64,000 nt of DNA from Gammaproteobacteria bacterium. GTDB taxonomy: Bacteria > Pseudomonadota > Gammaproteobacteria > Steroidobacterales > Foliamicaceae. The notes under the pieces are model-generated. The model was not told where the DNA came from. It was given only the letters and a program-made list of their open reading frames with translations, and searched no databases. The stretch spans positions 1 through 64,000 of the forward strand of contig VYBN01000013.1 in assembly GCA_009844425.1 (NCBI GenBank), read 5' to 3'. Below, one piece after another: positions 9,194 to 17,856 of the stretch (the stretch's first letter is position 1; each line of letters starts with the position of its first letter). The position numbers and the translations under genes were made by a program.

Positions 9194-10476
9194 TGAGCCT
9201 CGTCAACCGGCGCCGGTTTCTGGCGCGGATCGCGGCTTTGCCGGGCGGGATCGCCGCCGCCGGCGCCTTGTCATCGCTGCGTTCTCCCGATGCCCGTGCG
9301 GCGCCCATGCCGGAATATCCCTATACGCTCGCGGAACGCGATCGCCGTTGGGCCAACGTTCGCAAGATGATGTCCGAAGGCGGCTTTGACTGCCTGATTC
9401 TTCCCCATCGGTCGGGCGATGATGTCAACCAGCTGATGTATGCAGACTACGTTTCGGGCGGCGGCTTCTTCGACTTCGGCGATGGAGCGGTCGTATTTCC
9501 GCTGGAAGGCGAACCCGTTCTTGTCAATGGCTTTTTGCCGTCGGCCTGGATCGACAGGCGGGCGGACAAGGCCTACCAGGAGAACGGAGTGCAGGTTCCT
9601 TTGGGCGATCAGATTGTCGAGGTCGTTCAGGACCTGGGACTGGCCAGGGGCAACCTGGCGGTTGTCGGCACCCGGTCGGGCGCCGAAGGCCTCAACGAAT
9701 TCCTCAATGAGGGCCTGATCACGCATGCGGCGTGGTCGGCCGTCCTGGCCGGCTTGCCGGAGGCGACTTTCACGGACATCACCGAGGCCTTCTCATTGGT
9801 CATGATGATCAAGAGCAAGGAGGAGATTGCCAATATCGAGAAATCGGCGTTGCTGGGCGAGCGGCTCCACGAACTCATTCTGCAGGAAACCGCGGTCGGC
9901 ATGGACAAGCGGGAATTCCAGGCGATGGTCGAGCATTTTCTGGCCGTGAACGGCGCGCGTCCGGACGTGCGGGCGCTTGCGATGGCGCCGGGGCCCGTCA
10001 GGGAGGGCCATGTCATCAATTCCGAGTACGGGATCGTATACGCGGGCGGGTACAGCCAGGTCACGCTCTGCGCGGTGGTCGGCAGGATGAGCGATGAAAT
10101 GAAGAGGCTCGCCGATGTCGCCCACCAGCTCATGGACCTCGGCGCATCGACTCTGCGCGCGGGAAAGACTTTCGGCGATGTCATCGAGCCGATGGAGAAG
10201 CTCAGCGCCGACTCCGGCTACTGGCACATGTTCCCGCATATTCACAATATTCTGCCGATGACCCTGGTCGGCCCGGTGTATATCGGCGGTCCGGACAAGC
10301 CGGGTTCCCTTTGCCTTGGAGCGCACGTCGAGATCAAGGAAGGAATGGCATTCAGTTTCGAACCGGCTGCAAGAACAGGGCAATTCGCCGAAGCCAAGGT
10401 AGGCGCGACTGCCGTCGTTACCGCGGACGGACTCAACGTAATCAACACGATCGGAACGCGGGTCCAGCAGATCTGA
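9193..10476 (+). CDS. Tat-exported M24/creatinase-fold protein with degenerate metal site
   Basis: 427 residues starting at a TAATG overlap with the cytochrome gene. A Tat leader (NRRRFLARIAAL) precedes a creatinase N-terminal domain and a pita-bread domain. The five metal ligands of M24 aminopeptidases look mostly lost: the usual Asp pair is replaced around NSEYG and YSQVT, and the last Glu falls where VGATA is found, although EP in FSFEPA and a His in FPHIHNI remain. It may act like metal-free creatinase, as a C-N or C-O hydrolase, rather than as a peptidase. Role in the cluster unknown. Confidence 0.75.
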   Translation: MSLVNRRRFLARIAALPGGIAAAGALSSLRSPDARAAPMPEYPYTLAERDRRWANVRKMMSEGGFDCLILPHRSGDDVNQLMYADYVSGGGFFDFGDGAVVFPLEGEPVLVNGFLPSAWIDRRADKAYQENGVQVPLGDQIVEVVQDLGLARGNLAVVGTRSGAEGLNEFLNEGLITHAAWSAVLAGLPEATFTDITEAFSLVMMIKSKEEIANIEKSALLGERLHELILQETAVGMDKREFQAMVEHFLAVNGARPDVRALAMAPGPVREGHVINSEYGIVYAGGYSQVTLCAVVGRMSDEMKRLADVAHQLMDLGASTLRAGKTFGDVIEPMEKLSADSGYWHMFPHIHNILPMTLVGPVYIGGPDKPGSLCLGAHVEIKEGMAFSFEPAARTGQFAEAKVGATAVVTADGLNVINTIGTRVQQI

Positions 10477-10513
10477 GGACCCCTTGAATACCCGATCTGA
10501 GCAAGAGGCCGGC

Positions 10514-11458
10514 ATGCAGGATTTGAGAAAGGAAAACTGGGTCTACGGCGGGGCCTTTATCGTCGGTCTCGCGATTGTCGCCATGCTTCAGTACCTCTTC
10601 TGGAGCCGCGCACCCGGCGATTGCTCGGTGGAAACATTTGGTGAAGATGCTGCTGCGGCGTGGAATAACCGTGAGTACCTTGCTCATTCAGCCTGTTACC
10701 AGAAGCTGTTCCGTGACCATTCCGATCTGGATCTCAGTCAACAAGCGGCCCGCGATATGGAAGCGATACTGGCAAGGGATCACCCGCGGCGCGGTTACAA
10801 GATTGGCGGCCACGATGCCTCCATGTGGGACAGAATCGGATTGCCTGGCCCGATGTTTGGCGTGTTCTATGGCGAGGATGCGTTCTTTGAAAACGGCGCG
10901 ACTGTTCCCATCCGGGGCCAGGTGATGAATTACGAACCGGACATGCTGCTCCGGATCGGCGACGAGCGCATCAACGAGGCGGAGTCCGTCGAGCAAGCCA
11001 TGCGTTATGTGGACCGCATCTACGCGTTCATCGAACTGCCGGTGCTGTTGGGCGACCCGGCGGAACTGCAGGAAGGTTTTATCTTTCCTTTCCTGATGCA
11101 GGCGACAAACCTGGGAGCAAGGCACGGCGTCATCGGCGAGTACCTGGATACGGCCGATGACCCCGAGATCTTCGAGAACCTGCGCAATCTGACGGTGATA
11201 TCCGCCAACCCTGACGGAACTCAAAGAAGCATTTACGAGGTTGCGAAACGCGATTCCGTGCACCCGGTCATAGTCACGCTGCAGGCCGCAGAATCCCTGC
11301 GCAAACGGGGAGAGTCACTGAAAAAAGGCGACGTGATCAGCGTGGGCGCGATGATGGAGGAGTTCATTGATCCCGCTGTCCCTATCGAAGGAAAGCGGCA
11401 TGTGCACTATTACATTGGCGACTCAGTGATCTCCGTGGCCGCCGGATTCCGGGAGTAA
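10514..11458 (+). CDS. Membrane-anchored 2-keto-4-pentenoate hydratase-like protein
   Basis: One N-terminal membrane helix (about residues 10-28) precedes a hydratase/decarboxylase-like domain. YKIGGHDASMWDRIG followed by PMFGVFYGEDAF and ENGATVP parallels the MhpD/FAH-fold signature of hydratases that act on 2-hydroxypenta-2,4-dienoates. ATG 10514 is chosen because AAGAGG lies 5 nt upstream; a TTG at 10484 would add ten residues. The metal-binding acidic residues of active hydratases are hard to place, so catalysis is uncertain. Membrane anchoring is unusual for the family. Confidence 0.6.
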   Translation: MQDLRKENWVYGGAFIVGLAIVAMLQYLFWSRAPGDCSVETFGEDAAAAWNNREYLAHSACYQKLFRDHSDLDLSQQAARDMEAILARDHPRRGYKIGGHDASMWDRIGLPGPMFGVFYGEDAFFENGATVPIRGQVMNYEPDMLLRIGDERINEAESVEQAMRYVDRIYAFIELPVLLGDPAELQEGFIFPFLMQATNLGARHGVIGEYLDTADDPEIFENLRNLTVISANPDGTQRSIYEVAKRDSVHPVIVTLQAAESLRKRGESLKKGDVISVGAMMEEFIDPAVPIEGKRHVHYYIGDSVISVAAGFRE

Positions 11459-11462
11459 GGCG

Positions 11463-11855
11463 ATGGCGAACATTCTGGCGCATACAACGCTGCCGCGCAT
11501 GGCGAAGAACCACCTGCTGTTCGTGCTGACGCTGTCCATGACAGTGGTCTTCCTGATGGCGGCAAGCCTGAAGATCCGGGCCTACTGGATGATGATCATG
11601 GGCTTTGACGGTTACGGCTATCCGATCGCTTTCCTGTTCTTCATCGGTTATGCCGAATTGTTCGGGGCGATCTCCCTGTGGCTCAGACGATGGGCCCTGC
11701 TGGGCTCAATGGGTCTGTCGGTCATTGTTCTCGGCGCTGCGGCGACCCACATCATCAACGACGACCCCATCGAGTTTTCCGGTCTGGCGTATGCAATGAC
11801 GCCGGTGATGCTCCTGATCACCTTCTATCATTGGCGGGCTGCCCGTCAGGAGTAG
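11463..11855 (+). CDS. DoxX-like small integral membrane protein
   Basis: 130 residues with four hydrophobic segments and a DoxX-like arrangement (AASLKIR after helix 1, GYAELFGAISLWL in helix 2). It starts 4 nt after the hydratase-like gene and closes the block that begins at 3067. DoxX-type proteins are often linked to quinone or thiol redox; its specific role here is unknown. It converges on the arylsulfotransferase gene with only 5 bp between. Confidence 0.6.
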   Translation: MANILAHTTLPRMAKNHLLFVLTLSMTVVFLMAASLKIRAYWMMIMGFDGYGYPIAFLFFIGYAELFGAISLWLRRWALLGSMGLSVIVLGAAATHIINDDPIEFSGLAYAMTPVMLLITFYHWRAARQE

Positions 11856-11860
11856 ACAAA

Positions 11861-13231
11861 TCAGGGCGTTAACAAGCCCTGATCGGTAGCGTCCGTCAGT
11901 GCGGGGATGTGGGCGGCCGGATACTTGTACGCCTTGAATACCGGAGTAGTTCCCTTGTACTCGGCGACGATTTCGCCGTCGGAGGCCACCTCCACCACGT
12001 GATAGTCCGTCGTGTCGGAAATCAATGTGTTGCCGTTCGGCAGGCGTCTCGCTCCGCCCTGAAAATCGGCGAAATAGCCGGGGTGCTCCCAGTACCATGC
12101 GATTTCGGCTTCGTAGGCCGAGCTTTCGCGACGCCCGTAAGTAACTCCGTCCCAACCGGGTAACGTCAATTCGTACACGTTGCTGCGGGTTTCCTGAACT
12201 TCGATTACGCCGATTTCGCGCATATTGTCAGCGGGCGGCTGCCCGGGCCGACGCGGCCGCATGACCGTGTTGTTGTTGTGGATCAGGATATTGCCCGCGC
12301 CCGGTAGTCCCTCGTCGATCCAGTTCGCGTCATGTTGCTTCAAAAAAACTCTGTCGGCGGCGGTTCCCATGTCGTAGGCGGCCGGATTGCCGTACCGAAA
12401 AAGGATTTCGCCGCTGCGCCCGACAATCCAGATTTCGTCGTAGATAAATGAGCTTAGCAGCACCTGGTCGAGGTCCGCGTTGTAATCGACGGAATTGATG
12501 TGTTGCCTTACGGTGTCGAGCGGCGCATAGGACTCCGGAAAGTGCGGATCAATTCGCTCCGGATGCTCAGCAATTACGCCGTAGTTGGGGGCGTCCGGAA
12601 ATCGATCCTGGATGAGGTGGTCCGCGAAACTCCATGCCCAGACAATCTCGCCTCCACCGGTTTCGAAATCGGGCGCAAGTTCCATCACTCCATCGGCCCA
12701 CACTTCGTCCCGCCCCTCTGCGTCCCAGCCGATCGCCCTTGCTTCGCCGGCTGACAAACGCTTGTACGTCGTTACCAGAAAATGGCCGTTCGGCATCGGC
12801 TCCATGTCGTGGTGGAACAGCGTGTTTTCGAACTGCGTCGCCAGAAACTGCCAGATGACATTGCCGTGGGCATCGACCACCTGAATCGCGTCCGTCGAGG
12901 CGATCGGCCCGCCCGCGACATTCCCGCGATCAAGAATCCCGGTCCTCAGGACCCGGCCTCCGTCAAGCAGGTAGGCAGGCGTTCCGCCGCCCGTGAGGTT
13001 GGTCGGCCATGTGTGGACCAGTTTGCCGGCAGAGTCGACGAGAACGCTGATGTTCTCGACATCCTGCTGTAATTCGTCGGACTGGTGCCAGAAGAGAAAG
13101 CCAGGGTCAACGCGATCAGGCTGGTGAATGTTGACCTCAATTGGCTCCCGGGAATCGCCCGCACTGGCGCAAGCGAACGCGACAAGTGCCAGGACCAGAG
13201 GCGTTCGTGTGATGAGAGATTGAGTGGTCAT
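11861..13231 (-). CDS. Arylsulfotransferase family protein (ASST-like beta-propeller)
   Basis: 456 residues with a Sec or lipoprotein-like leader (ALVAFACASAG) and the repeated blades of bacterial aryl-sulfate sulfotransferases: a DxxGNVIWQF blade, HHDMEPMPNGHFLV with the expected His cluster, an HDANWID motif, and RRLPNGNTLISDT near the end. Family members transfer sulfate from one aryl sulfate to another phenol in the periplasm. Sitting next to an arylsulfatase, it may shuttle sulfate between phenols or bind aryl sulfates. It is opposite in strand to its neighbours and divergent from the AraC-type regulator. Confidence 0.72.
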   Translation of the reverse strand: MTTQSLITRTPLVLALVAFACASAGDSREPIEVNIHQPDRVDPGFLFWHQSDELQQDVENISVLVDSAGKLVHTWPTNLTGGGTPAYLLDGGRVLRTGILDRGNVAGGPIASTDAIQVVDAHGNVIWQFLATQFENTLFHHDMEPMPNGHFLVTTYKRLSAGEARAIGWDAEGRDEVWADGVMELAPDFETGGGEIVWAWSFADHLIQDRFPDAPNYGVIAEHPERIDPHFPESYAPLDTVRQHINSVDYNADLDQVLLSSFIYDEIWIVGRSGEILFRYGNPAAYDMGTAADRVFLKQHDANWIDEGLPGAGNILIHNNNTVMRPRRPGQPPADNMREIGVIEVQETRSNVYELTLPGWDGVTYGRRESSAYEAEIAWYWEHPGYFADFQGGARRLPNGNTLISDTTDYHVVEVASDGEIVAEYKGTTPVFKAYKYPAAHIPALTDATDQGLLTP

Positions 13232-13307
13232 TTATTCACTATCGACTGCGGATCGTTCTGTTGAGGCAAGGAAGTATACTGACACGGGAATGATGGGAGC
13301 GTGAGAT

Positions 13308-14276
13308 TTGGGGGAGAGGATTTTCGACACGAGCGTCGTGCCGGCACAAGCCCAGCTGGAGTATTGGGCCGATCACGTTTGCAAGGCTTTCACGAATTTG
13401 CAGATCCGAAAGGCTTCGAGTGATATCGAAGGATTTGCCGGCAAGCTTGCCCAACGCGATTTCGGGCCGATATCAATAGCGTCCGCGCTTGCGCAGGAAA
13501 GCGAAGTACAGCTGACCAGAAGGGAAATCTCGGAGGCAACCGAAGAGGTCCTGCTGCTTCATCTGCAATACAAGGGACGCTCAACCCTCTACCACAACGG
13601 CGCGGACACGATTCTGAGCGCGGGCGATATAGAGATATGCGACTGCACGCAACCGTACCGCCTCAACCTGTTCAGCAACCATCGGGCGCTGCATGAAATG
13701 CTGGTTGTTCGAATACCGCTGGCGCTTCTGTCGTCTCGAATACCTAATGTTCATGTCCTGGCCGGCGCGTTTGTGTCCGCAAAGAGCGACCTTGGAAATT
13801 TGCTTTCCCGGTTCATTGTCAACGTCTGGGAAGGTCGTCACGGAATCAAGGATGAGGCCGCCATGCAACTTGGAAAGCAGATCGTGGACCTGGTGATGCT
13901 CGCATTCAATAACGACGCCATCAAGGAGATTCCGGAATCTTCGATTCGGACGGGGCACCTGATTCGAATGAAGCGATTCATCGACGCACATTTGTCCGAT
14001 GCATCCCTGGCGCCTGCAACAGTTGCGGCAGCCGCATGCATTTCACAAAGATACGCTCATCAGCTGTTCGCGACCGAGGAAGGCACCATCTCGGGCTACA
14101 TAATGGCGTGTCGATTATCGCGTTGCGAGGAGATGTTGGCGGCGCCGCAATACAGCAATCTCACGATATCGGAAATCGCTCATATGTGGGGTTTCAAAGA
14201 CGCTTCGCACTTTGGCCATGTGTTTCGTCGCAAGCATGGAATGAGCCCGTCAGCCTTCAGAAACCCAAGGCCATAG
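13308..14276 (+). CDS. AraC-family transcriptional regulator
   Basis: 322 residues with an N-terminal effector-binding domain of the XylS/FeaR kind and a C-terminal pair of helix-turn-helices (about residues 220-320), ending with the family signature SHFGHVFRRKHGMSPSAFR. Translation probably begins at TTG 13308. It sits between two large catabolic blocks whose promoters share a 22-bp-spaced direct repeat, making it the natural candidate activator responding to an aromatic ligand. Confidence 0.88.
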   Translation: MGERIFDTSVVPAQAQLEYWADHVCKAFTNLQIRKASSDIEGFAGKLAQRDFGPISIASALAQESEVQLTRREISEATEEVLLLHLQYKGRSTLYHNGADTILSAGDIEICDCTQPYRLNLFSNHRALHEMLVVRIPLALLSSRIPNVHVLAGAFVSAKSDLGNLLSRFIVNVWEGRHGIKDEAAMQLGKQIVDLVMLAFNNDAIKEIPESSIRTGHLIRMKRFIDAHLSDASLAPATVAAAACISQRYAHQLFATEEGTISGYIMACRLSRCEEMLAAPQYSNLTISEIAHMWGFKDASHFGHVFRRKHGMSPSAFRNPRP

Positions 14277-14463
14277 TGTCCACGCATTCGGCTCGGCCCC
14301 GTGATGGATGACGGAACTCAGATAGCTCCTGCGTGAGAATTTTGCAGGCACCGAACCCGTATCGAATAGCCCTCCACCACGAAGCCAAACCCAGTGCCCT
14401 GATTTGAATATAACCGGACGTGAATTCGGCATGTTTCGCTCATGGGCCGCAACTTCAGTTGCA

Positions 14464-14523
14464 CTCAGAAGCCAGCATTTGGGCGTCCAGATACCAGACT
14501 TTTCTCTTCCGAACAACTAGATT
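14464..14523 (+). promoter_or_regulatory. Putative AraC-type tandem operator and promoter of the symporter-lig block
   Basis: Repeats CTCAGAAGCCAG at 14464 and TCCAGATACCAG at 14486 are 22 bp apart. A -10-like TAGATT lies at 14518-14523, 20 nt after the second repeat. This mirrors the site at 2974-3033. The remaining intergenic sequence from 14277 shows no further gene; one isolated CTCAGATAGC occurs at 14317. Confidence 0.6.
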
Positions 14524-14550
14524 TGTAACCGTGTTCGTCAGGAAGAACGC

Positions 14551-16005
14551 ATGAAACAAGGCATCCTGTTGGCGGTTATCGCTTATGAGCTGATCACGAT
14601 TGTCGGCGTCGGCTGGTGGGTAGCCCGAATCCAGGCTCGCCGGACGCTCGCGGAACCGGAATCGTTCACTCACGCGGGCCACGGCCTTCCGGTTCCCGCA
14701 GTTGCACTGACGCTGGCGCTCACTGTTCTCGGAGCCGTGCATGTGATCGGCGTGTTCGAAATGACCTGGGATCTTGGCGCGCCGGTACTGTGGTTCAGTT
14801 TCGCGCATGTAATCCTGTTGTCGGTAATCTGCCTGGCAACGGGCCGTTGGGTGCGGCGGCTGAAGATGTCCACGGTGCCCGAGTTTCTCGAGTCGGGCTT
14901 CGGACTGCGAACGCGTCTCCTGGTGAGCAGTGCCATGATCGGCGCCATTTTCGGAATCATCACCCTGGAAGCCCAGGGGCTGGGCGTGCTCTTCTACACG
15001 ATGACCGGCTGGCCGATTCAAGTCGGTTGCATCGTTGGAGGCGTACTCGGTGTCCTGTACGTGATATTGGCGGGGATGAGGGAAATCAGCTTTCTCAATA
15101 TCATCAACGCGGCGGTAATGTACCTCGCCATCATCCTGTCGGTCATCTTCATTGGCTTCGCCCTGCCAGGGGACGGTTACAACACGGTCGCCGAGGTCCA
15201 TCGGGCCGCGGAAAACGGACCTTCGCTCTCTCCGATCGGCGACCTTGGAGTCATAATCGGCTTTGGCTTGCCCATCATCATTGCGATCGCAGTCAGTCAG
15301 TCTGTAAGCCAGATGACCTTGCAGACTGCAATGTCGGCGAAGTCCGAGAAGACATTGGTGCGATCAATGTGGATCGCGGCCCCGGTTAACGGCATGTTCG
15401 CCGTGTTTGCGGTGATCCTGGCTCTTGCCGCCATGTCATTGCCGGAGTTCGCCGATCGCGGCCCGAAGGTAGCGACCACGGCCATGCTCGTCGAACTCCT
15501 GCCGCCGTGGCTCGCTGCGGTCCTGCTGGCCGCATTTGTGGGTGTGATCCTTTCGACCTTCGCGATGACGGCATTGGCCTCGTCAACACTCTTTGCCAAG
15601 GACATATACAAGCGGCTCTACAGGCAGGATGCGAACGAAGCCGAAGTGACCCGCGTAACGCGGATCGGAATCGTCGTGTTCGGATCGCTGGCCATGGTCG
15701 CGTCCATGTTCATGCCTCCTATCCTCGCCGGTGTCGCCTGGCTCCTGGCGTGGATGACACCCGTCTTCTGGGTGCTGGTCTACGGGTTGTTCTGGAAACG
15801 CAATGAGAACGTCGCGATTGCAGCCTTGCTGGCAGCCTGGATTCTCAATTCACTTTGGACTTACACGGATCTTGCGGACTGGGTAGGGCTCGCGGTCGTA
15901 CACAATGCCTACGTGACTTTCAGCGCAGGATTTGTGGTGACAACGCTGGGCAACGCGATATTTGGTGGAAAGCCCGGCCTGATGAACAAAGCGGCGAGAG
16001 CCTGA
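14551..16005 (+). CDS. Sodium:solute symporter (SSS family)
   Basis: 484 residues with about 13 hydrophobic helices and SSS-type features such as GxxxVLYVILAGMREISFLNIINA in the helix 4-6 region. It starts after CAGGAAG. Leading the aldehyde dehydrogenase and lig genes, it is probably the importer of an aromatic acid or aryl sulfate, although SSS substrates cannot be read from sequence. Its first 11 residues and its residues ~276-293 reappear fused in the leader of the double-cupin protein at 5572. Confidence 0.85.
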   Translation: MKQGILLAVIAYELITIVGVGWWVARIQARRTLAEPESFTHAGHGLPVPAVALTLALTVLGAVHVIGVFEMTWDLGAPVLWFSFAHVILLSVICLATGRWVRRLKMSTVPEFLESGFGLRTRLLVSSAMIGAIFGIITLEAQGLGVLFYTMTGWPIQVGCIVGGVLGVLYVILAGMREISFLNIINAAVMYLAIILSVIFIGFALPGDGYNTVAEVHRAAENGPSLSPIGDLGVIIGFGLPIIIAIAVSQSVSQMTLQTAMSAKSEKTLVRSMWIAAPVNGMFAVFAVILALAAMSLPEFADRGPKVATTAMLVELLPPWLAAVLLAAFVGVILSTFAMTALASSTLFAKDIYKRLYRQDANEAEVTRVTRIGIVVFGSLAMVASMFMPPILAGVAWLLAWMTPVFWVLVYGLFWKRNENVAIAALLAAWILNSLWTYTDLADWVGLAVVHNAYVTFSAGFVVTTLGNAIFGGKPGLMNKAARA

Positions 16006-16016
16006 CAGGAGCAACG

Positions 16017-16133
16017 ATGGCCTGGGACATCATCTTGAAAAGCCTTGGGATCATTCTCGCAATCATGGTCGTTGCGCAGGCGATCTTCCACTTCTTCGGG
16101 GACAAGCGGAGTCCGGGGGTAAACGATGAGTGA
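16017..16133 (+). CDS. Very small single-helix membrane protein (38 aa)
   Basis: ATG at 16017 lies 11 bp after the symporter stop with AGGAG at good spacing. The product is one hydrophobic helix (IILAIMVVAQAIFHFF) followed by a short polar tail. Its stop overlaps the next small gene by 8 bp, so the pair is translationally coupled to the symporter. It could be a symporter accessory subunit; no homologue is recognised. Confidence 0.55.
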   Translation: MAWDIILKSLGIILAIMVVAQAIFHFFGDKRSPGVNDE

Positions 16134-16299
16134 TGCACTGACGGAGATGCTGTGGATGGGTGGTTGCACGGCCCTGATGGTTTGTGTGGGCCTGATTGCA
16201 TTCGTTGGCTACCTGCGCACGAAGCCGGCCGCGACCCGTACACGAGTCAGAGGAGTTCCTGATCGACGAGATCTCGGTGTAGGGACAGGCCGCGATTGA
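16126..16299 (+). CDS. Very small membrane protein (57 aa) after the symporter
   Basis: A 57-codon gene overlapping the preceding small gene. One transmembrane helix (about residues 12-30, GGCTALMVCVGLIAFVGYL) is followed by a strongly basic tail rich in Arg. Coupling to the symporter suggests a small partner. The tail could be random sequence, so the stop may have shifted during evolution. Confidence 0.45.
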   Translation: MSDALTEMLWMGGCTALMVCVGLIAFVGYLRTKPAATRTRVRGVPDRRDLGVGTGRD

Positions 16300-16331
16300 C
16301 CAACTTCCTGCATGCTTCGGAGGAATAATTG

Positions 16332-17792
16332 ATGGCATACAGCATGTACATTGACGGTGCCTGGTATGCACCCGGAGACACGTTCCCCGTTATCAATCCG
16401 GCGGATGGAGCGGAATGGACGCAAGTGGCGAATGCCGACCGGCCGGCTACGGTTCAAGCGATCGAAAGCGCTGCCGCGGCGGCCAACGGATGGGCGAACC
16501 TGCCCCATACAGAACGGGCACGCTACCTCTTGAAGGCTGCCGATATTGTCGAGGCACGCCGCGACAATCTCGTGGATTCCCTGGTCGACGAAGCCGGCTC
16601 CTGGATTGGCAAGGCGATGTTCGAATCAGGTTATGTTCCCGGCATTTTTCGCGCAGCGACTGCCGCCGCGTATCAGACAAGCGGAGAGATCCTGCCGTCC
16701 GAACACGACAAGGTCAGCATGGTGCAGCGCTGCCCTCTCGGCGTTGTAAGCGTCATCTCGCCATGGAACTTCCCTGCCCTGCTTTCCGCCCGCGGCTTTG
16801 CCGTCGCCCTGGCGGTGGGGAATTCCGTCGTGCTCAAGCCTTCCGAGGAAACGCCCGTGAGCGGCGGCGTGTTTTTCGCCGAGGTCTTTGAAGAGGCCGG
16901 TTTGCCTCCCGGCGTACTCAATGTCGTCACCTGCTCGCGCGAAAGGGTTACCGATGTGGGCGAGGAACTCGTATCCAATCCTCATGTGCGAGGAATCAGC
17001 TTTACCGGCTCCACGGCCGTGGGGCGCGAGATCGCGTCGCGGGCCGGTTTCCTGCTCAAGAAGGCTTGCGTCGAACTGGGCGGCAAGGATGCGCTGCTGA
17101 TACTTGACGACGCCGACCTGGATCGGGCGGTCAACGCAGCAACCTTCGGCTCCTTCATGCACCAGGGACAGATCTGCATGTCGGTTGAAAGAATCATCGC
17201 TGCCGAATCGCTGGCCGAGGAGTTCTCCGGACGCTTCGCTGCCAACGCGCGACGGCTCAAGAGCGGCAACCCGCGTGATTTGGGCTGCCCTATTGGCCCA
17301 ATCATCAACGAGCGCCAATTGGAAAAAATCAGGACGCAGGTTGAAGACGCGCGCGACAGAGGCGCGAAAGTGCTTGCGGGTGGAACGAGTAACGGAAACT
17401 TCTACGATGCCACCGTGCTGACCGAGGTCACGGCGGACATGCAGGTGTACTCCGAGGAAACTTTCGGACCGGTAGCTGCCGTGATTACGGCTGCCGATGA
17501 CGATGAAGCCATCGCAATTGCCAATGACACGGAATACGGGCTTTCGGCAGGCATCATCACCGCTGATGAAGAGCGCGGACTGGAGGTCGCACGCCGTCTG
17601 CACACCGGAATGGCGCACGTGAACGACAGCTCCGTGAACGACGAACCGCATGTTCCGTTCGGCGGAATGAAGTCCAGCGGCCTCGGTCGTCACGGAGGGC
17701 GCGCTTCCGTCGATACCTTTACCGAAATGCGCTGGATCACGCTGGAGCGCGGTGGAAGGCACTATCCTCCGCCCTTCCTTGAGCCGAAATAG
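16332..17792 (+). CDS. Aldehyde dehydrogenase, vanillin/benzaldehyde dehydrogenase type
   Basis: 486 residues with a full ALDH fold: SPWNFP near residue 138, FTGSTAVG, general base Glu248 in VELGGKD, catalytic Cys282 in GQICMS, and ETFGPVA. ATG 16332 follows a strong AGGAGGAA. Overall look is that of vanillin or aromatic aldehyde dehydrogenases. Placed between the importer and the protocatechuate genes, it should oxidise the aldehyde made by the flavocytochrome and SDR to a 4-hydroxybenzoate-type acid. Confidence 0.85.
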   Translation: MAYSMYIDGAWYAPGDTFPVINPADGAEWTQVANADRPATVQAIESAAAAANGWANLPHTERARYLLKAADIVEARRDNLVDSLVDEAGSWIGKAMFESGYVPGIFRAATAAAYQTSGEILPSEHDKVSMVQRCPLGVVSVISPWNFPALLSARGFAVALAVGNSVVLKPSEETPVSGGVFFAEVFEEAGLPPGVLNVVTCSRERVTDVGEELVSNPHVRGISFTGSTAVGREIASRAGFLLKKACVELGGKDALLILDDADLDRAVNAATFGSFMHQGQICMSVERIIAAESLAEEFSGRFAANARRLKSGNPRDLGCPIGPIINERQLEKIRTQVEDARDRGAKVLAGGTSNGNFYDATVLTEVTADMQVYSEETFGPVAAVITAADDDEAIAIANDTEYGLSAGIITADEERGLEVARRLHTGMAHVNDSSVNDEPHVPFGGMKSSGLGRHGGRASVDTFTEMRWITLERGGRHYPPPFLEPK

Positions 17793-17856
17793 TTGAACGC
17801 AGGGCACAAGAACGGTACGCATCAGGCATCTGACTTTTTTATGGAAGCAGCTTCTC

